Both the position numbers and the translations under genes were made by a program. Source: Erysipelotrichaceae bacterium OPF54 (GTDB lineage: Bacteria > Bacillota_I > Bacilli_A > Erysipelotrichales > Erysipelotrichaceae). From it: DNA of 64,000 nt. The stretch lies in the NCBI GenBank assembly GCA_022834735.1, contig BQKD01000001.1:3077659-3141658 (forward strand), written 5' to 3'. Below the pieces are notes generated by a model that saw nothing but the letters and a program-made list of their open reading frames with translations, did no database searches and had not been told where the DNA came from. Shown one piece after another: positions 23,938-32,522 of the stretch (its first letter is position 1; every line of letters begins with the position of its first letter).

Positions 23938-24891
23938 CTATTTTACGATAATATTTTCATTTATGTAGCAATTTGGCTGGATTTTTTTATTTTTTTCGAT
24001 TTTTGAATCAATAATGACCGAATTGTGCATGATATGGGCATGATCGCCGATCTCGCTCGCCCCTAAGATCGAAACGCCCGGCTCGATGATCACATCATGA
24101 CCGATCTTTACATCTTTGCCGATCACGGTCCGTTTCGGATCGACGATCTGCACGCCCTCCTTCATCCAGCGCGTATTGATATGATCTGTCATCCACTCAT
24201 ACGCCTTGTTGAGCTCGATACAGTCGTTGATCCCCATGACCTCATCGCGGTCCTCGATGATCATCGCATTGACCTTTTTTCCTTCTCCCGCAAGAATGTG
24301 CGCAAGATCGGTCAAGTAATATTCATGCTGCACATTGTCGTTGGTCAGCTTTTTAAGTCCCTCGAACAGGTCTTTGTTTTTGAAGCAGTACATGCCTGCA
24401 TTGATTTCTCTGATTTCTCTTTGTTCCAAGGTGGCATCTTTTGCCTCCACGATACCTGTCACATTGCCGTTCTCATCCCGAACGATCCGTCCGTAATGAG
24501 CCCCGTCATCCAGGATTGCACTTAACAAGGTCAAAGAACTGTCCTTGTTCGCTTCGTATAATTTTTCAAGCGTTTCGGGCTGGATGCACGGGCCATCCCC
24601 GTTGATGATCAGAGTTTCTCCGTCTTCTCCTTCGAGCTGCATGGCCTGCATGACCGCGTGGCCGCTGCCAAGCTGCTGTTCCTGCAGCGCAAATTCCAGA
24701 TCCGGGAACGCTTCTTTGATGCTTTCGGCCTGGTAGCCGACAACGACCACGATCCGGTTCGTGCCGATCGCTTTCAAAGCTTCCACAATATAGGCAAGCA
24801 TCGGCCTGTCGATGATCGGATGCATGACCTTGTTTGTTTCCGATTTCATCCGGGTCCCTTTACCTGCCGCTAAGATGATTGCATTACGCAT
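23938..24891 (-). CDS. glmU: GlmU uridylyltransferase, truncated before the acetyltransferase active site
   Basis: The 317-aa product has the complete GlmU pyrophosphorylase domain: LAAGKGTRMKSETNKVMHP at 7-25, QQLGSGHAV, INGDGP, and YYLTDLAHILAGEGKKV. A left-handed beta-helix begins (VIGKDVKIGHDVIIEPGVS) but stops after four or five coils, where the normal protein is about 450 aa and carries the acetyltransferase site. Only 53 bp separate its stop from prs, so the missing part is not nearby in another frame. It should make UDP-GlcNAc from GlcNAc-1-P; acetylation of GlcN-1-P must come from elsewhere. An AGGTGA site precedes the ATG. Confidence 0.9.
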   Translation of the reverse strand: MRNAIILAAGKGTRMKSETNKVMHPIIDRPMLAYIVEALKAIGTNRIVVVVGYQAESIKEAFPDLEFALQEQQLGSGHAVMQAMQLEGEDGETLIINGDGPCIQPETLEKLYEANKDSSLTLLSAILDDGAHYGRIVRDENGNVTGIVEAKDATLEQREIREINAGMYCFKNKDLFEGLKKLTNDNVQHEYYLTDLAHILAGEGKKVNAMIIEDRDEVMGINDCIELNKAYEWMTDHINTRWMKEGVQIVDPKRTVIGKDVKIGHDVIIEPGVSILGASEIGDHAHIMHNSVIIDSKIEKNKKIQPNCYINENIIVK

Positions 24892-24935
24892 GATTTCACC
24901 TGACTTTCCTTACCCATTCTAACAAAAACACCGCC

Positions 24936-25415
24936 TCAAACCAATATCGCATACGCTTTTTTCAGGTCATCAAACGAGATCTGCCGGTTGGCTGGAGAAG
25001 GCGAAGGCAGATACTGGCACGGCACGGGCGCATGACAGCACTCGTTATAGTATTGTTCCGCTTTCCTTCCTGTCACAAAAACCCGGCTGATCCTTGTCTT
25101 TTTCAGCAGGCCTTCGATATCGTTGCCGACCGGATCCTTGATGGTCGCATCGCTTGCGCCCGTGATCCGGCATGATTTGAGCGTATCCCATAAGGCAATA
25201 TGGTTTCTGTGGCAGAATTCCTTTTTTTCCCCGATCGTTTCGGGTACCGGCTCGTTAAAAACGGCCGCCAGAACTTTCCAGAAACGATTTTGCGGATGGC
25301 CGTAGTAAAACCCGGTCTGCCGCGATTTAGGAGAAGGCATCGTTCCCAGGATGAGAATTTCGCTGTGCGCGTCATAGACCGGATCGAGCGTATGCTCAAT
25401 GTATTGTGGTTCCAT
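24936..25415 (-). CDS. Uracil-DNA-glycosylase-fold protein (DNA-deoxyinosine glycosylase type)
   Basis: The 159-aa protein matches the small UDG-superfamily group annotated as deoxyinosine or mismatch glycosylases: ILILGTMPSPKSRQTGFYYGHPQNRFWKVL-type N-terminal motif (about 20-50), the IALWDTLKSCRI segment and a C-terminal LPSPSPANRQISF. It would excise hypoxanthine or uracil from DNA. GGAGG lies directly upstream of the ATG at 25415, which is chosen over the GC-poor extension to 25451 that runs through a terminator. Confidence 0.85.
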   Translation of the reverse strand: MEPQYIEHTLDPVYDAHSEILILGTMPSPKSRQTGFYYGHPQNRFWKVLAAVFNEPVPETIGEKKEFCHRNHIALWDTLKSCRITGASDATIKDPVGNDIEGLLKKTRISRVFVTGRKAEQYYNECCHAPVPCQYLPSPSPANRQISFDDLKKAYAILV

Positions 25416-25426
25416 TTTTATCCTCC

Positions 25427-25460
25427 AAAAAAACAGGGCCATGCTTGCCATGATCCCCGT
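25427..25460 (-). terminator. Terminator of the coiled-coil membrane protein gene
   Basis: On the minus strand ACGGGG...CCCTGT with an inner CATG/CATG stem is followed by a T run at 25432-25427, just before the ribosome site of the glycosylase gene. Confidence 0.7.
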
Positions 25461-25472
25461 TCTTTCTTTTTC

Positions 25473-26735
25473 TTATTTCAAAGAAGCCAGCTGATTCTGC
25501 AGACCCGCGATCTTTTCGTTCAGCGCATCGACCGTTGCCTGCGCCTGGCTTGCGCGGTCGCTTGCCTGCATATACGTATTGTATGCGTTGTTGTAGGCCG
25601 TATCCGCCTGATCATAGGCTGCCTGGGCCGCGTTGATATCTGAGCTGCCAAGTCCGGCAAGCTGATTTTCCAGGCTCGTCTTCCGCGCTCTGAGCTCAGC
25701 CAGCTTATCGCTTGTTTCGTTGCTGTAGTCTTCCTGTTCCAGTTCCGAGATCTGATTGGCAATCGAATCGATCTCGTCCTGGATGGAGGCCCGGCTGCCT
25801 TCTGCATTCTGAGCGACCTGCAGGGCTGCCGCCGCATCGCTGCGCGCCTGACTTGCCGCATTGAACGCGCTTTCGGTCGAGCTCTTTTCGCTGCTTGCGT
25901 TGTTCAGTTCGCTCTTCGCGCTGCTGAGCTGTCCCTGCAGCTCGCTGATCTGATCTTTCAGCGCCGCCTTCTGCTCGGCGATCTGCGTGTTGTTGTTTTT
26001 GGAATCCTCGATCTTCTGCGACTTGATCTCTTCAATGATCTGTTCGAACGTCTTTCCGGTCTTGTTCCTGAGCAGCTCGTTGATCTCATCCTTCTCGGAC
26101 TGACTCAGTTTGGCATAGATCGACTCATACCCGCTCAGGCCTTTCGGATCGTCTCCAAGATTTTCGATATATTTTTTCAGATCATTGAACGCATTGTTGT
26201 GTTTTTCCTGTGTCTGGTCCGTATGAAGCGAGGAATTGACAAGCTGGATCGTTCCATACACGATGCCGCCGATCAGAAGGACCCCGCCAACCGCCAAAAC
26301 AATGACCAGCGCTTTTCTTTTATCCGGATTCGATCTGTTTTTCTTGTGCGGCGGTTTTTTCAAAGCCGATTCACGCTGCAACGCAGGCCCCTTGTTTTCC
26401 TCGATGAGCGTTTGAATTTCCGCATTGTTCATCACGACCGTATGCGAGGACTGTCCGGTATCTTCTTCAATTTCCTGCTTCGTAAAGACGCGTGTTCCTT
26501 CATTATCGCCTTCAGGAACCATCTGTTCCTCTTTCGCTTCATGGTAAAGAACAATTTTTTCCGGCTCTTCCTTTGGCTGCGCATGGACCTTTATGTCCTG
26601 AACAGCCGCGTTTTTTTCGGTTCGGGATTTTCTTTCCTTCTTCCGTGCGAAATCCTCGATCTTTTTTTCCATCGTATCGTCATCCTGGAACGAATCGAGC
26701 AGATCAGATAGTTCGTCGTGTGTTTCCTTTGACAT
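25473..26735 (-). CDS. Membrane-anchored coiled-coil protein of unknown function
   Basis: The 420-aa protein has a highly charged cytoplasmic N-terminus (about 165 residues), one transmembrane segment (about 168-190, RKALVIVLAVGGVLLIGGI), a short region with a GKTFEQIIEEIKSQK helix, and a long Ala/Gln/Ser-rich coiled coil to the end (about 255-420). The orientation with the coiled coil outside is inferred from the positive residues before the membrane segment. I do not recognise a family. AAGGGGG precedes the ATG. It is divergent from two TetR genes that could regulate it. Confidence 0.8.
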   Translation of the reverse strand: MSKETHDELSDLLDSFQDDDTMEKKIEDFARKKERKSRTEKNAAVQDIKVHAQPKEEPEKIVLYHEAKEEQMVPEGDNEGTRVFTKQEIEEDTGQSSHTVVMNNAEIQTLIEENKGPALQRESALKKPPHKKNRSNPDKRKALVIVLAVGGVLLIGGIVYGTIQLVNSSLHTDQTQEKHNNAFNDLKKYIENLGDDPKGLSGYESIYAKLSQSEKDEINELLRNKTGKTFEQIIEEIKSQKIEDSKNNNTQIAEQKAALKDQISELQGQLSSAKSELNNASSEKSSTESAFNAASQARSDAAAALQVAQNAEGSRASIQDEIDSIANQISELEQEDYSNETSDKLAELRARKTSLENQLAGLGSSDINAAQAAYDQADTAYNNAYNTYMQASDRASQAQATVDALNEKIAGLQNQLASLK

Positions 26736-26832
26736 CGTCTATCCCCCTTTATTTATTATCCATTTTAACAAATGCCAATTTTAAATACAAAAAAATAGGC
26801 TTTTCCACATATTTATTCGATAATTTTTGTTG

Positions 26833-26924
26833 TTTTAGTAAAAGTTATTATTTTATGTATCTTTTTTTGATGATTTGTATGCAAAATGTGCTATAATTAA
26901 GAAAAGAAGTTTTACCGGAGTAAA
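26833..26924. promoter_or_regulatory. Divergent region with TetR-operator-like palindromes
   Basis: TTTTAGTAAAA (26833-26843) and TTTAC-CGGA-GTAAA (26911-26924) share TTTA/TAAA half sites and flank the TATAAT at 26892-26897. They are candidate autoregulatory sites for the TetR pair. Confidence 0.35.
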
Positions 26925-26929
26925 GTTTT

Positions 26930-27544
26930 ATGAGAAAGAATAATTTAGAGCATATAATTGTTGAGCATGCTTATGATCTTTTCAAAAAAAAGGGGTTTGA
27001 CAATGTGTCGGTCATGGAAATCTGCCAGGCCTGCGATATTACCAAACCGACATTTTACAAACATGTAAATTCAAAAGAAGACCTGCTAAGCTATTTTTTT
27101 CAATCATTAACAACTGAAATCCCGGAAGATTGGTACAAATATTCGGATGAAACCAATTTCTGGATCAAGATCCGGGACGGATTTGTGTATTTCCTTGGCC
27201 ATGCCCAGGAAATCGGCCTCGACCTGTATACAGCCGCGTTTATCGCGAACCTTCGCTTTTATAGAGGAACTTTCGACGATGTTCCTTCCTTTAAAGAAGA
27301 AGTGATCGATCTGATCCGGCTGGGACAGCAGTCAAAGCAGATACTGAACGAGTCGGATCCGGAATATCTGTACAGCGCGTGCGTGGCATTGTGTGTCGGA
27401 TATGGAGCATACTGGTGCTTTTCCAACGATTCGGCCCATGATCTGATCTATGATTTTGTCATTGCGATGCGCAACATGTTCCGGGTTGACGAAAAATATG
27501 TGGATCCTGCATTCCGCTACGCAAAGAAAGAGGGATCGGCATGA
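26930..27544 (+). CDS. TetR/AcrR-family regulator, first of a tandem pair
   Basis: The 204-aa protein has the TetR N-terminal helix-turn-helix (about 10-56), with VSVMEICQACDITKPTFYKH as recognition region, and a helical ligand-binding C-terminus without recognised family. GGAG lies about 10 nt before the ATG and TATAAT is at 26892-26897. Its stop overlaps the next TetR gene (ATGA). The second protein shares nearly the same DNA-binding helix, so the two may bind the same sites, perhaps as a heterodimer. Confidence 0.9.
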   Translation: MRKNNLEHIIVEHAYDLFKKKGFDNVSVMEICQACDITKPTFYKHVNSKEDLLSYFFQSLTTEIPEDWYKYSDETNFWIKIRDGFVYFLGHAQEIGLDLYTAAFIANLRFYRGTFDDVPSFKEEVIDLIRLGQQSKQILNESDPEYLYSACVALCVGYGAYWCFSNDSAHDLIYDFVIAMRNMFRVDEKYVDPAFRYAKKEGSA

Positions 27545-28164
27545 GCAATGAAAAAAGAAAAGAAGAGATCTTCAATACCGCGATGAGCCTCTTTTATGAA
27601 AAAGGATTCAATAATGTGTCTGTCATGGACATTTGTGATGCATGCAATATCACGAAACCAACCTTTTATAAATATGTTCCATCCAAAGAGGAGATCCTTC
27701 GATATCACTATCGCGGCACGCTCGACGAGCTGATTGATATGCTTTCCAGCATGGATCAGATCCCGGATTACTGGTGGCTGATCGTGCTCGGTCTCACCTT
27801 TACACTAAGAAAATCCGTACAGATGGGTCCGGAACTTTACGGACAGTATATGATCATGAATTTTCGTTCCCATACCTTGACGGCGCGCTATAATTCCCCG
27901 GCACGCGATTCGACGATCAATTCGATCCGCAAAGCGCAGGAATTTCATCAGATCAAAAATCAGTCCGACGCGGCAGAGCTCTATCTGGCTGCCCGCAACG
28001 TCGGTCTCGGGCTTGCACTGAAATGGTGCATGACCCAGGGAAGTTTTGATGTGATCGAAAAGACCACCCATGCGCTCGAAACGATCTTCGAACCCGATCA
28101 CGACAGGATCCGCAGCCAGGTCGAAGAATACGAACAGGCAAAGAAAGCTGAAGCAAAAAAATAA
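27541..28164 (+). CDS. TetR/AcrR-family regulator, second of a tandem pair
   Basis: The 207-aa protein repeats the N-terminal pattern of its neighbour (VSVMDICDACNITKPTFYKY at about 25-44) but differs more in the C-terminal domain, as expected for a duplication with a changed effector pocket. It is translationally coupled to the first gene through ATGA. No transporter or enzyme gene follows; the next genes are convergent (comFC-comFA), so the regulated target is not obvious. Confidence 0.9.
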   Translation: MSNEKRKEEIFNTAMSLFYEKGFNNVSVMDICDACNITKPTFYKYVPSKEEILRYHYRGTLDELIDMLSSMDQIPDYWWLIVLGLTFTLRKSVQMGPELYGQYMIMNFRSHTLTARYNSPARDSTINSIRKAQEFHQIKNQSDAAELYLAARNVGLGLALKWCMTQGSFDVIEKTTHALETIFEPDHDRIRSQVEEYEQAKKAEAKK

Positions 28165-28183
28165 AGAGTTGTTTCAGCTTTTT

Positions 28184-28885
28184 CTATTTCCAGAATTTAT
28201 GGTCCACTCGTTCCTGTTTGTGTTCCTGGATCCAGAGCGGATGAGCCGCGCAAACGAACACTTCCCGACATTCGATAAGAGCTAAAGCGGCCCGGACCGT
28301 ATTGCCCGTCGTCAGCACATCATCCACCAGGATCGGCTTCTTTTTTCTTTCCATCGGATAATATTTCTTTTTCTTTAATGAGTGCAGGATATGCTTTCTT
28401 TCCCCTTTCGAAAGGGAGGACTGCTTTTCGCTATCGAGCCTGTAAAAGGGCGAATACACATCGATTCCGATCGAAGCGAATATTTCAATGACCGGTTCGA
28501 ATCCGCGCATCCCTCTCTTTTCTTCTGTCGAGCACAATCCGATACACGCGTATTTCTGCAGCTTCTTCTTTAAAAAGTCTCTTTCATTATACAAAAAAAC
28601 GTCTTTCAGCACGACATCCCGCTGCTCCTTGTACTGAAAAAACAGACGCTCGATCCACTCGTCGTATTCATAGAGAACATGTATGCATATCCCATTGACG
28701 TTATATGTCTTTTTATGTTCCTTAAAGAGCGGACGGCATCGGGAACATACGATCACTTCATCGTGCCAGAACAGCTGATCAGGCAGCTTCTGTTCTACTT
28801 CCAGACAGATGCGGCATGCGCATTCATCCACTCGATCGTTCTTACGCAGGATGCGATCGATTCGTTCTTTCGCGAACACAGACAA
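28184..28885 (-). CDS. comFC: ComFC-family phosphoribosyltransferase-like competence protein
   Basis: The 233-aa protein has an N-terminal zinc finger (CACRICLE ... VCSRC), the central helical part and the C-terminal phosphoribosyltransferase signature PILVDDVLTTGNTVRAAL. ComFC acts with ComFA in DNA uptake. The frame begins at a TTG (28885) closely after GGAAGGGGG; a GTG at 28879 is better spaced from that site. Either start overlaps the 3' end of comFA by more than 80 nt, which is unusually long. Confidence 0.85.
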   Translation of the reverse strand: MSVFAKERIDRILRKNDRVDECACRICLEVEQKLPDQLFWHDEVIVCSRCRPLFKEHKKTYNVNGICIHVLYEYDEWIERLFFQYKEQRDVVLKDVFLYNERDFLKKKLQKYACIGLCSTEEKRGMRGFEPVIEIFASIGIDVYSPFYRLDSEKQSSLSKGERKHILHSLKKKKYYPMERKKKPILVDDVLTTGNTVRAALALIECREVFVCAAHPLWIQEHKQERVDHKFWK

Positions 28886-29955
28886 ATCCCCCTTCCATAC
28901 GGATCATCAAATTTTCTGCCCACCCGGCCAAAGATCTGAATAAGCGACGCCTGGGTAAATACGGTATGATCACCATCGTATACAATGGCCTGTACTCCAG
29001 GGACCGTAATACCTCGTTCGAGCAGAGTGGTCGAAACAAGGACAGGGAACTGTCTGTTTCGGAACTGTTCCATGACCTCATCCTTGTTTTTTTTCGAAGA
29101 GTGGATGGCTTTCGCGTTGAACGGATGCAGAAGCAGCTCAAAAAACAAGGTATCCTTCTTTCTTGGAACAAACACGATGGTCTGCTTTCCCTGTTTTGTA
29201 AACTGAAGACAGTAATGCCACACAAGCAGACGCTGAGCCAGCCGGAAGATCCGGATCACTTCCGGAACGATCAGAGGCTTTTTATGAGGCCTTTGAAAAA
29301 GAGCAACCACCTCCACCTTTTTCTGATCAATATCTTCCTGAAGGGATGGATCGAGAGTGGCTGAAAGACAAAGTCGTTCCCCTTTGCACGCGTTGTCTAC
29401 AAACTGTTTCAGCAGCGCATTGCCGGCATACGGAAACGCGTCCAGCTCGTCAAGGATCAGAAGGTCGAATGTTTCGGGATAACGATACAGCTGATGGATC
29501 GTGCAGACGATCAGATCGCCATCTATTTCTTTCGTATAATCCTGACACACTTCAACGATCTTCAAGGTCGGAAATACTTCGCGCAGCCTGGCAGCAATTT
29601 CCAGAACGACCTGCCGGCGTGAGATCGCAAAGCCCACCTTCTTTCCTTTCTTTAAATAATGGCAAATAGAGCGATAACAGATTTCTGTCTTTCCGGCCCC
29701 GGTTGCCGCATAGACGAACACGTTTTTTCCATTCTTCAAATGGGCGAGTGCCTGCTCTGAAACGTGTTCCTGTTCTTTGGTGAGCGCAAATTTCAATTCC
29801 GGACTGACGTCGACCGCTCTGCAGGATAAATCAGGGATCGCAAGTGTCTGACCGACATCCATCCTTCCAAACGCCACGCATCGGCGGCAGTAGTAAACGC
29901 CTTGATCATAGGCGAACAAGGATTCCTTTTCATTGTGACATCTTAAACATTTCAT
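28795..29955 (-). CDS. comFA: ComFA-family DEAD-box ATPase
   Basis: The 386-aa helicase-type ATPase drives uptake of single-stranded DNA in competent Gram-positive bacteria. It has the four-cysteine zinc finger CLRCHNE ... YYCRRC near the N-terminus, Walker A AATGAGKTE, LILDELDAF as the DEAD-type box, LSATLD, and STTLLERGITVPG plus QIFGRVGRK in the second RecA domain. No Shine-Dalgarno is seen; TATATA ends 6 nt before the ATG, so the mRNA may be leaderless. Other late competence genes are not in the window. Confidence 0.9.
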   Translation of the reverse strand: MKCLRCHNEKESLFAYDQGVYYCRRCVAFGRMDVGQTLAIPDLSCRAVDVSPELKFALTKEQEHVSEQALAHLKNGKNVFVYAATGAGKTEICYRSICHYLKKGKKVGFAISRRQVVLEIAARLREVFPTLKIVEVCQDYTKEIDGDLIVCTIHQLYRYPETFDLLILDELDAFPYAGNALLKQFVDNACKGERLCLSATLDPSLQEDIDQKKVEVVALFQRPHKKPLIVPEVIRIFRLAQRLLVWHYCLQFTKQGKQTIVFVPRKKDTLFFELLLHPFNAKAIHSSKKNKDEVMEQFRNRQFPVLVSTTLLERGITVPGVQAIVYDGDHTVFTQASLIQIFGRVGRKFDDPYGRGICLCSRKNESIASCVRTIEWMNAHAASVWK

Positions 29956-30040
29956 ACTATTTATATACGTAAAAAAAGAGCGGTACTGGACCTTTTTCTT
30001 TAAAAAAGAGAAATTTTATTTAATTTTAAGTATTTCGTGG

Positions 30041-30046
30041 CATAAT
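30041..30046 (+). promoter_or_regulatory. Extended -10 of the amidase gene, leaderless start
   Basis: TGG-CATAAT is followed by six nucleotides and the ATG at 30053, with no ribosome site between. Confidence 0.55.
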
Positions 30047-30052
30047 GCTGAC

Positions 30053-30754
30053 ATGCAGAATAGAAAACCATTAAAAAAGATCCTTTGTGTCTGGCTCATC
30101 CTTCTGCTCGTTGCAGCTGGCGTATTCTACTTTTGTTTCGGCCGCAGACAGTATGATACGTATATTATGATCGATCCGGGACATGGCGGGTACGATTCGG
30201 GAGCCGTGGGCGCTGACAATGCGACCTATGAAAAAGACATAACGATGAAAATTGCGTATAAGGTCGGTCAGCAGATCCAGTCTCTCGACCCTGAGATCGG
30301 CATCCTTTTCACGAGAACCGATGACAATGTATCGTGGCCGGCTGATGAAACGGCAGATCTGCTGGCGCGGATCACGATGGCGCAGGAACAAAATGCTGAT
30401 TACTTTCTTTCGATCCATTTGAATTCCAGTACCAATCCCGAAGCATACGGCTACCATTCTTTTGTGCGATCCAACGACCCGTTTTCGCAGGATGTCGCGG
30501 ACCGGATCGCCGCCAATCTGGAAAAAAACAAATATTCGTATGATCGGGAAACGGTTTTTACGGATCAGACACCTTTGATGGTCGTAGACAATCTTTCGAT
30601 TCCGTCCCTTTTGTTCGAAGTCGGTTTTATTTCCAATTATGACGAGATGTCGCAGCTCAAAAACCCTTTTGTCCAGGATCAGATTGCCAAAGCGATCGCT
30701 TCTGCCTATGTGGACACGATCCATGATCTGCAGGAAAATGAAACGAATGAATGA
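30053..30754 (+). CDS. N-acetylmuramoyl-L-alanine amidase (Amidase_3), membrane-anchored
   Basis: The 233-aa protein has an N-terminal membrane anchor (about 8-28) and a complete Amidase_3 domain. Zinc ligands are in MIDPGHGGYDSG (His), NATYEKD (Glu) and FLSIHLNS (His), and the catalytic Glu is in LLFEVGFISN. It would cleave the amide link between MurNAc and the peptide stem. The mRNA is probably leaderless. An imperfect inverted repeat (GAATGAAT at 30745 with ATTCATTC at 30813) follows the coding end, and then the IS91-like element. Confidence 0.92.
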   Translation: MQNRKPLKKILCVWLILLLVAAGVFYFCFGRRQYDTYIMIDPGHGGYDSGAVGADNATYEKDITMKIAYKVGQQIQSLDPEIGILFTRTDDNVSWPADETADLLARITMAQEQNADYFLSIHLNSSTNPEAYGYHSFVRSNDPFSQDVADRIAANLEKNKYSYDRETVFTDQTPLMVVDNLSIPSLLFEVGFISNYDEMSQLKNPFVQDQIAKAIASAYVDTIHDLQENETNE

Positions 30755-30820
30755 TTAAGATTGCTTTAACGAGAAAGGAAGAGATGTTGTCATCGGTTTT
30801 AACTAATCTTCGATTCATTC
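30745..30820 (+). repeat. Imperfect inverted repeat after the amidase gene
   Basis: GAATGAAT/ATTCATTC (30745-30752, 30813-30820) and AAGATT/AATCTT (30757-30762, 30805-30810) can pair. There is no clean T run, so a terminator call is weak. Confidence 0.35.
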
Positions 30821-30886
30821 AGTTTTGATCTTAAAAAAATCGGAGCAATCATATGAAAATAATTCACTAATTCATAAAAAAAGGTC

Positions 30887-30933
30887 GTGAATAAATTCAC
30901 TCCCACTCGTCCAGCAAGGGTTTTCCTTTGCTG
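30887..30933. repeat. Palindromes at the left side of the IS91-like element
   Basis: GTGAAT-AA-ATTCAC (30887-30900) and the hairpin CCAGCAAGG-GTTTT-CCTTTGCTGG (30910-30933, one bulge) lie just before the transposase start. Such structures are expected at the termini of IS91-type elements. Confidence 0.45.
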
Positions 30934-30955
30934 GATTTTGTTTTATTCTTTATTT

Positions 30956-32440
30956 ATGATGAACACTAAACTTTCCTACCAGATTTTCGATCACCATAAC
31001 CCTCAGGCTGCCTGGTATTCCCATGACTTTCAGGATCACATCATTCACCATCCTATTCGCCATATGGTTGCCGACAACTTCTCCTTCATTTACTCTCTTT
31101 TCCTTAACGGCAGACTTCGCTCCGGCATCCTCGATTCGATCATGAAAATGCTCCTGTGCCGCACTTATTTTCTTGGCTACGATCTCTTCGAATGCCCTGT
31201 CTGTCATGACCAGAAACGCGTTCCACGCTGCTGCCATTCCCGATTCTGCAATACCTGCGGCGTCAAGTATTCCCGCATGATCGCTGCCAATGCCTCTGCC
31301 ATCTGTCTCGATGTCCGCCACCGCCATCTTGTCTTCACTATTCCCGATTGTCTGCGCAGCTGGTTCCTTCAGGATCGTTCCCGCCTCAATCTCCTTTTTG
31401 TCGCCGCACGCAATACCATGCATGTCATGGTCAGCTCCAATCTCTACAAGAAACTTAAAAAATCCGGACGGGTCGACTCGTTCTATAAATTCAAAAACTT
31501 TCCCTCTATCAAACAATTCGGTATGATTGCCGCTCTCCATACTTTCGGACGCGATCTGAAATGGAACCCCCACATCCATGCTCTGGTTCCCGAGCTCATC
31601 TACGATCCGAAAAAAGATCAGATCAAGGCCTTCACCCATTTTCACTTCGAAAAGCTGCGCAAGACCTTTCAGTTCGAGCTTCTTCGTCTCATCGGACTGG
31701 AATGCCAGAAAAACGGAACCTATACTCAGTTTCTCAACACGAAAAACCAGCTGTACTCGCGTTATGACAATGGATTTTATGTCTATGCCAGACAGCAGAA
31801 AGCTCTCAAAGATGATACGTATTCCTCTAAAGTATCCGAAGATATCAATGCCTGCATCCAGTATATGCTCCGCTATGTCGGCCGTCCTGCCATGGCAGAA
31901 AGCCGGATCGTCGAATACGACCGCCAGGCCAACTGCGTCCATTGGTTCTATCACGACCACAAGACAGAACTGCGCCACGACGAATGGGAAAGTGCCGAAT
32001 CGTTTATCGTCAAGCTCATCCGTCATATTCCCGATCCGAACTTCAAAACGATCCGCTATTACGGCTTTTATTCCAATGCTTCCAGGCGTACCCTCGACCA
32101 CGTCCATGATCTGCTTGGAAAGAAGAACAAAAAAGATTACAGTAGAAAAAAGAGAAAGGAGAAAAGGAACCGGAACATGGAGAAACTGACCTACCGCAAT
32201 TCGATGATCGACTGTTTCAACAAAGATCCGATCAAATGCCGATGCGGTACAACGATGGAATACCGGCGAACATTTGATCCGGTTCCGAAAGGCGAGAAAA
32301 ATGTCAGACGATATCTCGACAGGAGTGTTAATGAAGTGCTGTCGCTGCGGGTACCAAGAGATCGTTCCAAGGTGGATCTTAGAAGAAATGTGCGCGACAA
32401 GCCAGCCGAGCAGCTTCGACTGCATCTGTCCGCGGTGTGA
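30956..32440 (+). CDS. IS91-family HUH/Y2 transposase
   Basis: The 494-aa protein has a zinc-binding domain at about 80-101 (CPVCHDQKR ... CCHSRFCNTCG), the metal-binding HUH motif NPHIHAL at 204-210, and YMLRYVGRPAMAESRI with the Tyr-x3-Tyr pair expected in Y2 enzymes. A basic linker (KKNKKDYSRKKRKEKRNRN) and a C-terminal CRCGTTMEY segment follow. I chose the ATG at 30956; a GTG at 30887 would extend it through the palindromes. The last 110 nt overlap the zinc-ribbon gene, and the tail past the EVLSLRV segment is Arg-rich and looks like out-of-frame reading. Confidence 0.88.
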   Translation: MMNTKLSYQIFDHHNPQAAWYSHDFQDHIIHHPIRHMVADNFSFIYSLFLNGRLRSGILDSIMKMLLCRTYFLGYDLFECPVCHDQKRVPRCCHSRFCNTCGVKYSRMIAANASAICLDVRHRHLVFTIPDCLRSWFLQDRSRLNLLFVAARNTMHVMVSSNLYKKLKKSGRVDSFYKFKNFPSIKQFGMIAALHTFGRDLKWNPHIHALVPELIYDPKKDQIKAFTHFHFEKLRKTFQFELLRLIGLECQKNGTYTQFLNTKNQLYSRYDNGFYVYARQQKALKDDTYSSKVSEDINACIQYMLRYVGRPAMAESRIVEYDRQANCVHWFYHDHKTELRHDEWESAESFIVKLIRHIPDPNFKTIRYYGFYSNASRRTLDHVHDLLGKKNKKDYSRKKRKEKRNRNMEKLTYRNSMIDCFNKDPIKCRCGTTMEYRRTFDPVPKGEKNVRRYLDRSVNEVLSLRVPRDRSKVDLRRNVRDKPAEQLRLHLSAV

Positions 32441-32522
32441 TTCAACGATGTATATACCCGAAGTGGCTGAACAGCATCAAAAGAAGAAAAAGCCAAAGGC
32501 AAAAAAGAAAAAGAGAAAATGA
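32331..32522 (+). CDS. Small zinc-ribbon protein overlapping the transposase 3' end
   Basis: The 63-aa protein starts at an ATG preceded by AGGAG, within the last 110 nt of the transposase gene in another frame. Two CxxC pairs, CCRCGYQ near the start and CICPRCD in the middle, make a zinc ribbon, and the C-terminus is a lysine-rich tail (KKKKPKAKKKKRK). No function is known to me; an accessory DNA- or RNA-binding role for the element is plausible. Confidence 0.7.
   Translation: MKCCRCGYQEIVPRWILEEMCATSQPSSFDCICPRCDSTMYIPEVAEQHQKKKKPKAKKKKRK

Noticed and set aside
30950..32425. 491-aa minus-strand ORF
   Set aside because: It mirrors the IS91-like transposase exactly; the plus frame has the zinc finger and HUH motif.
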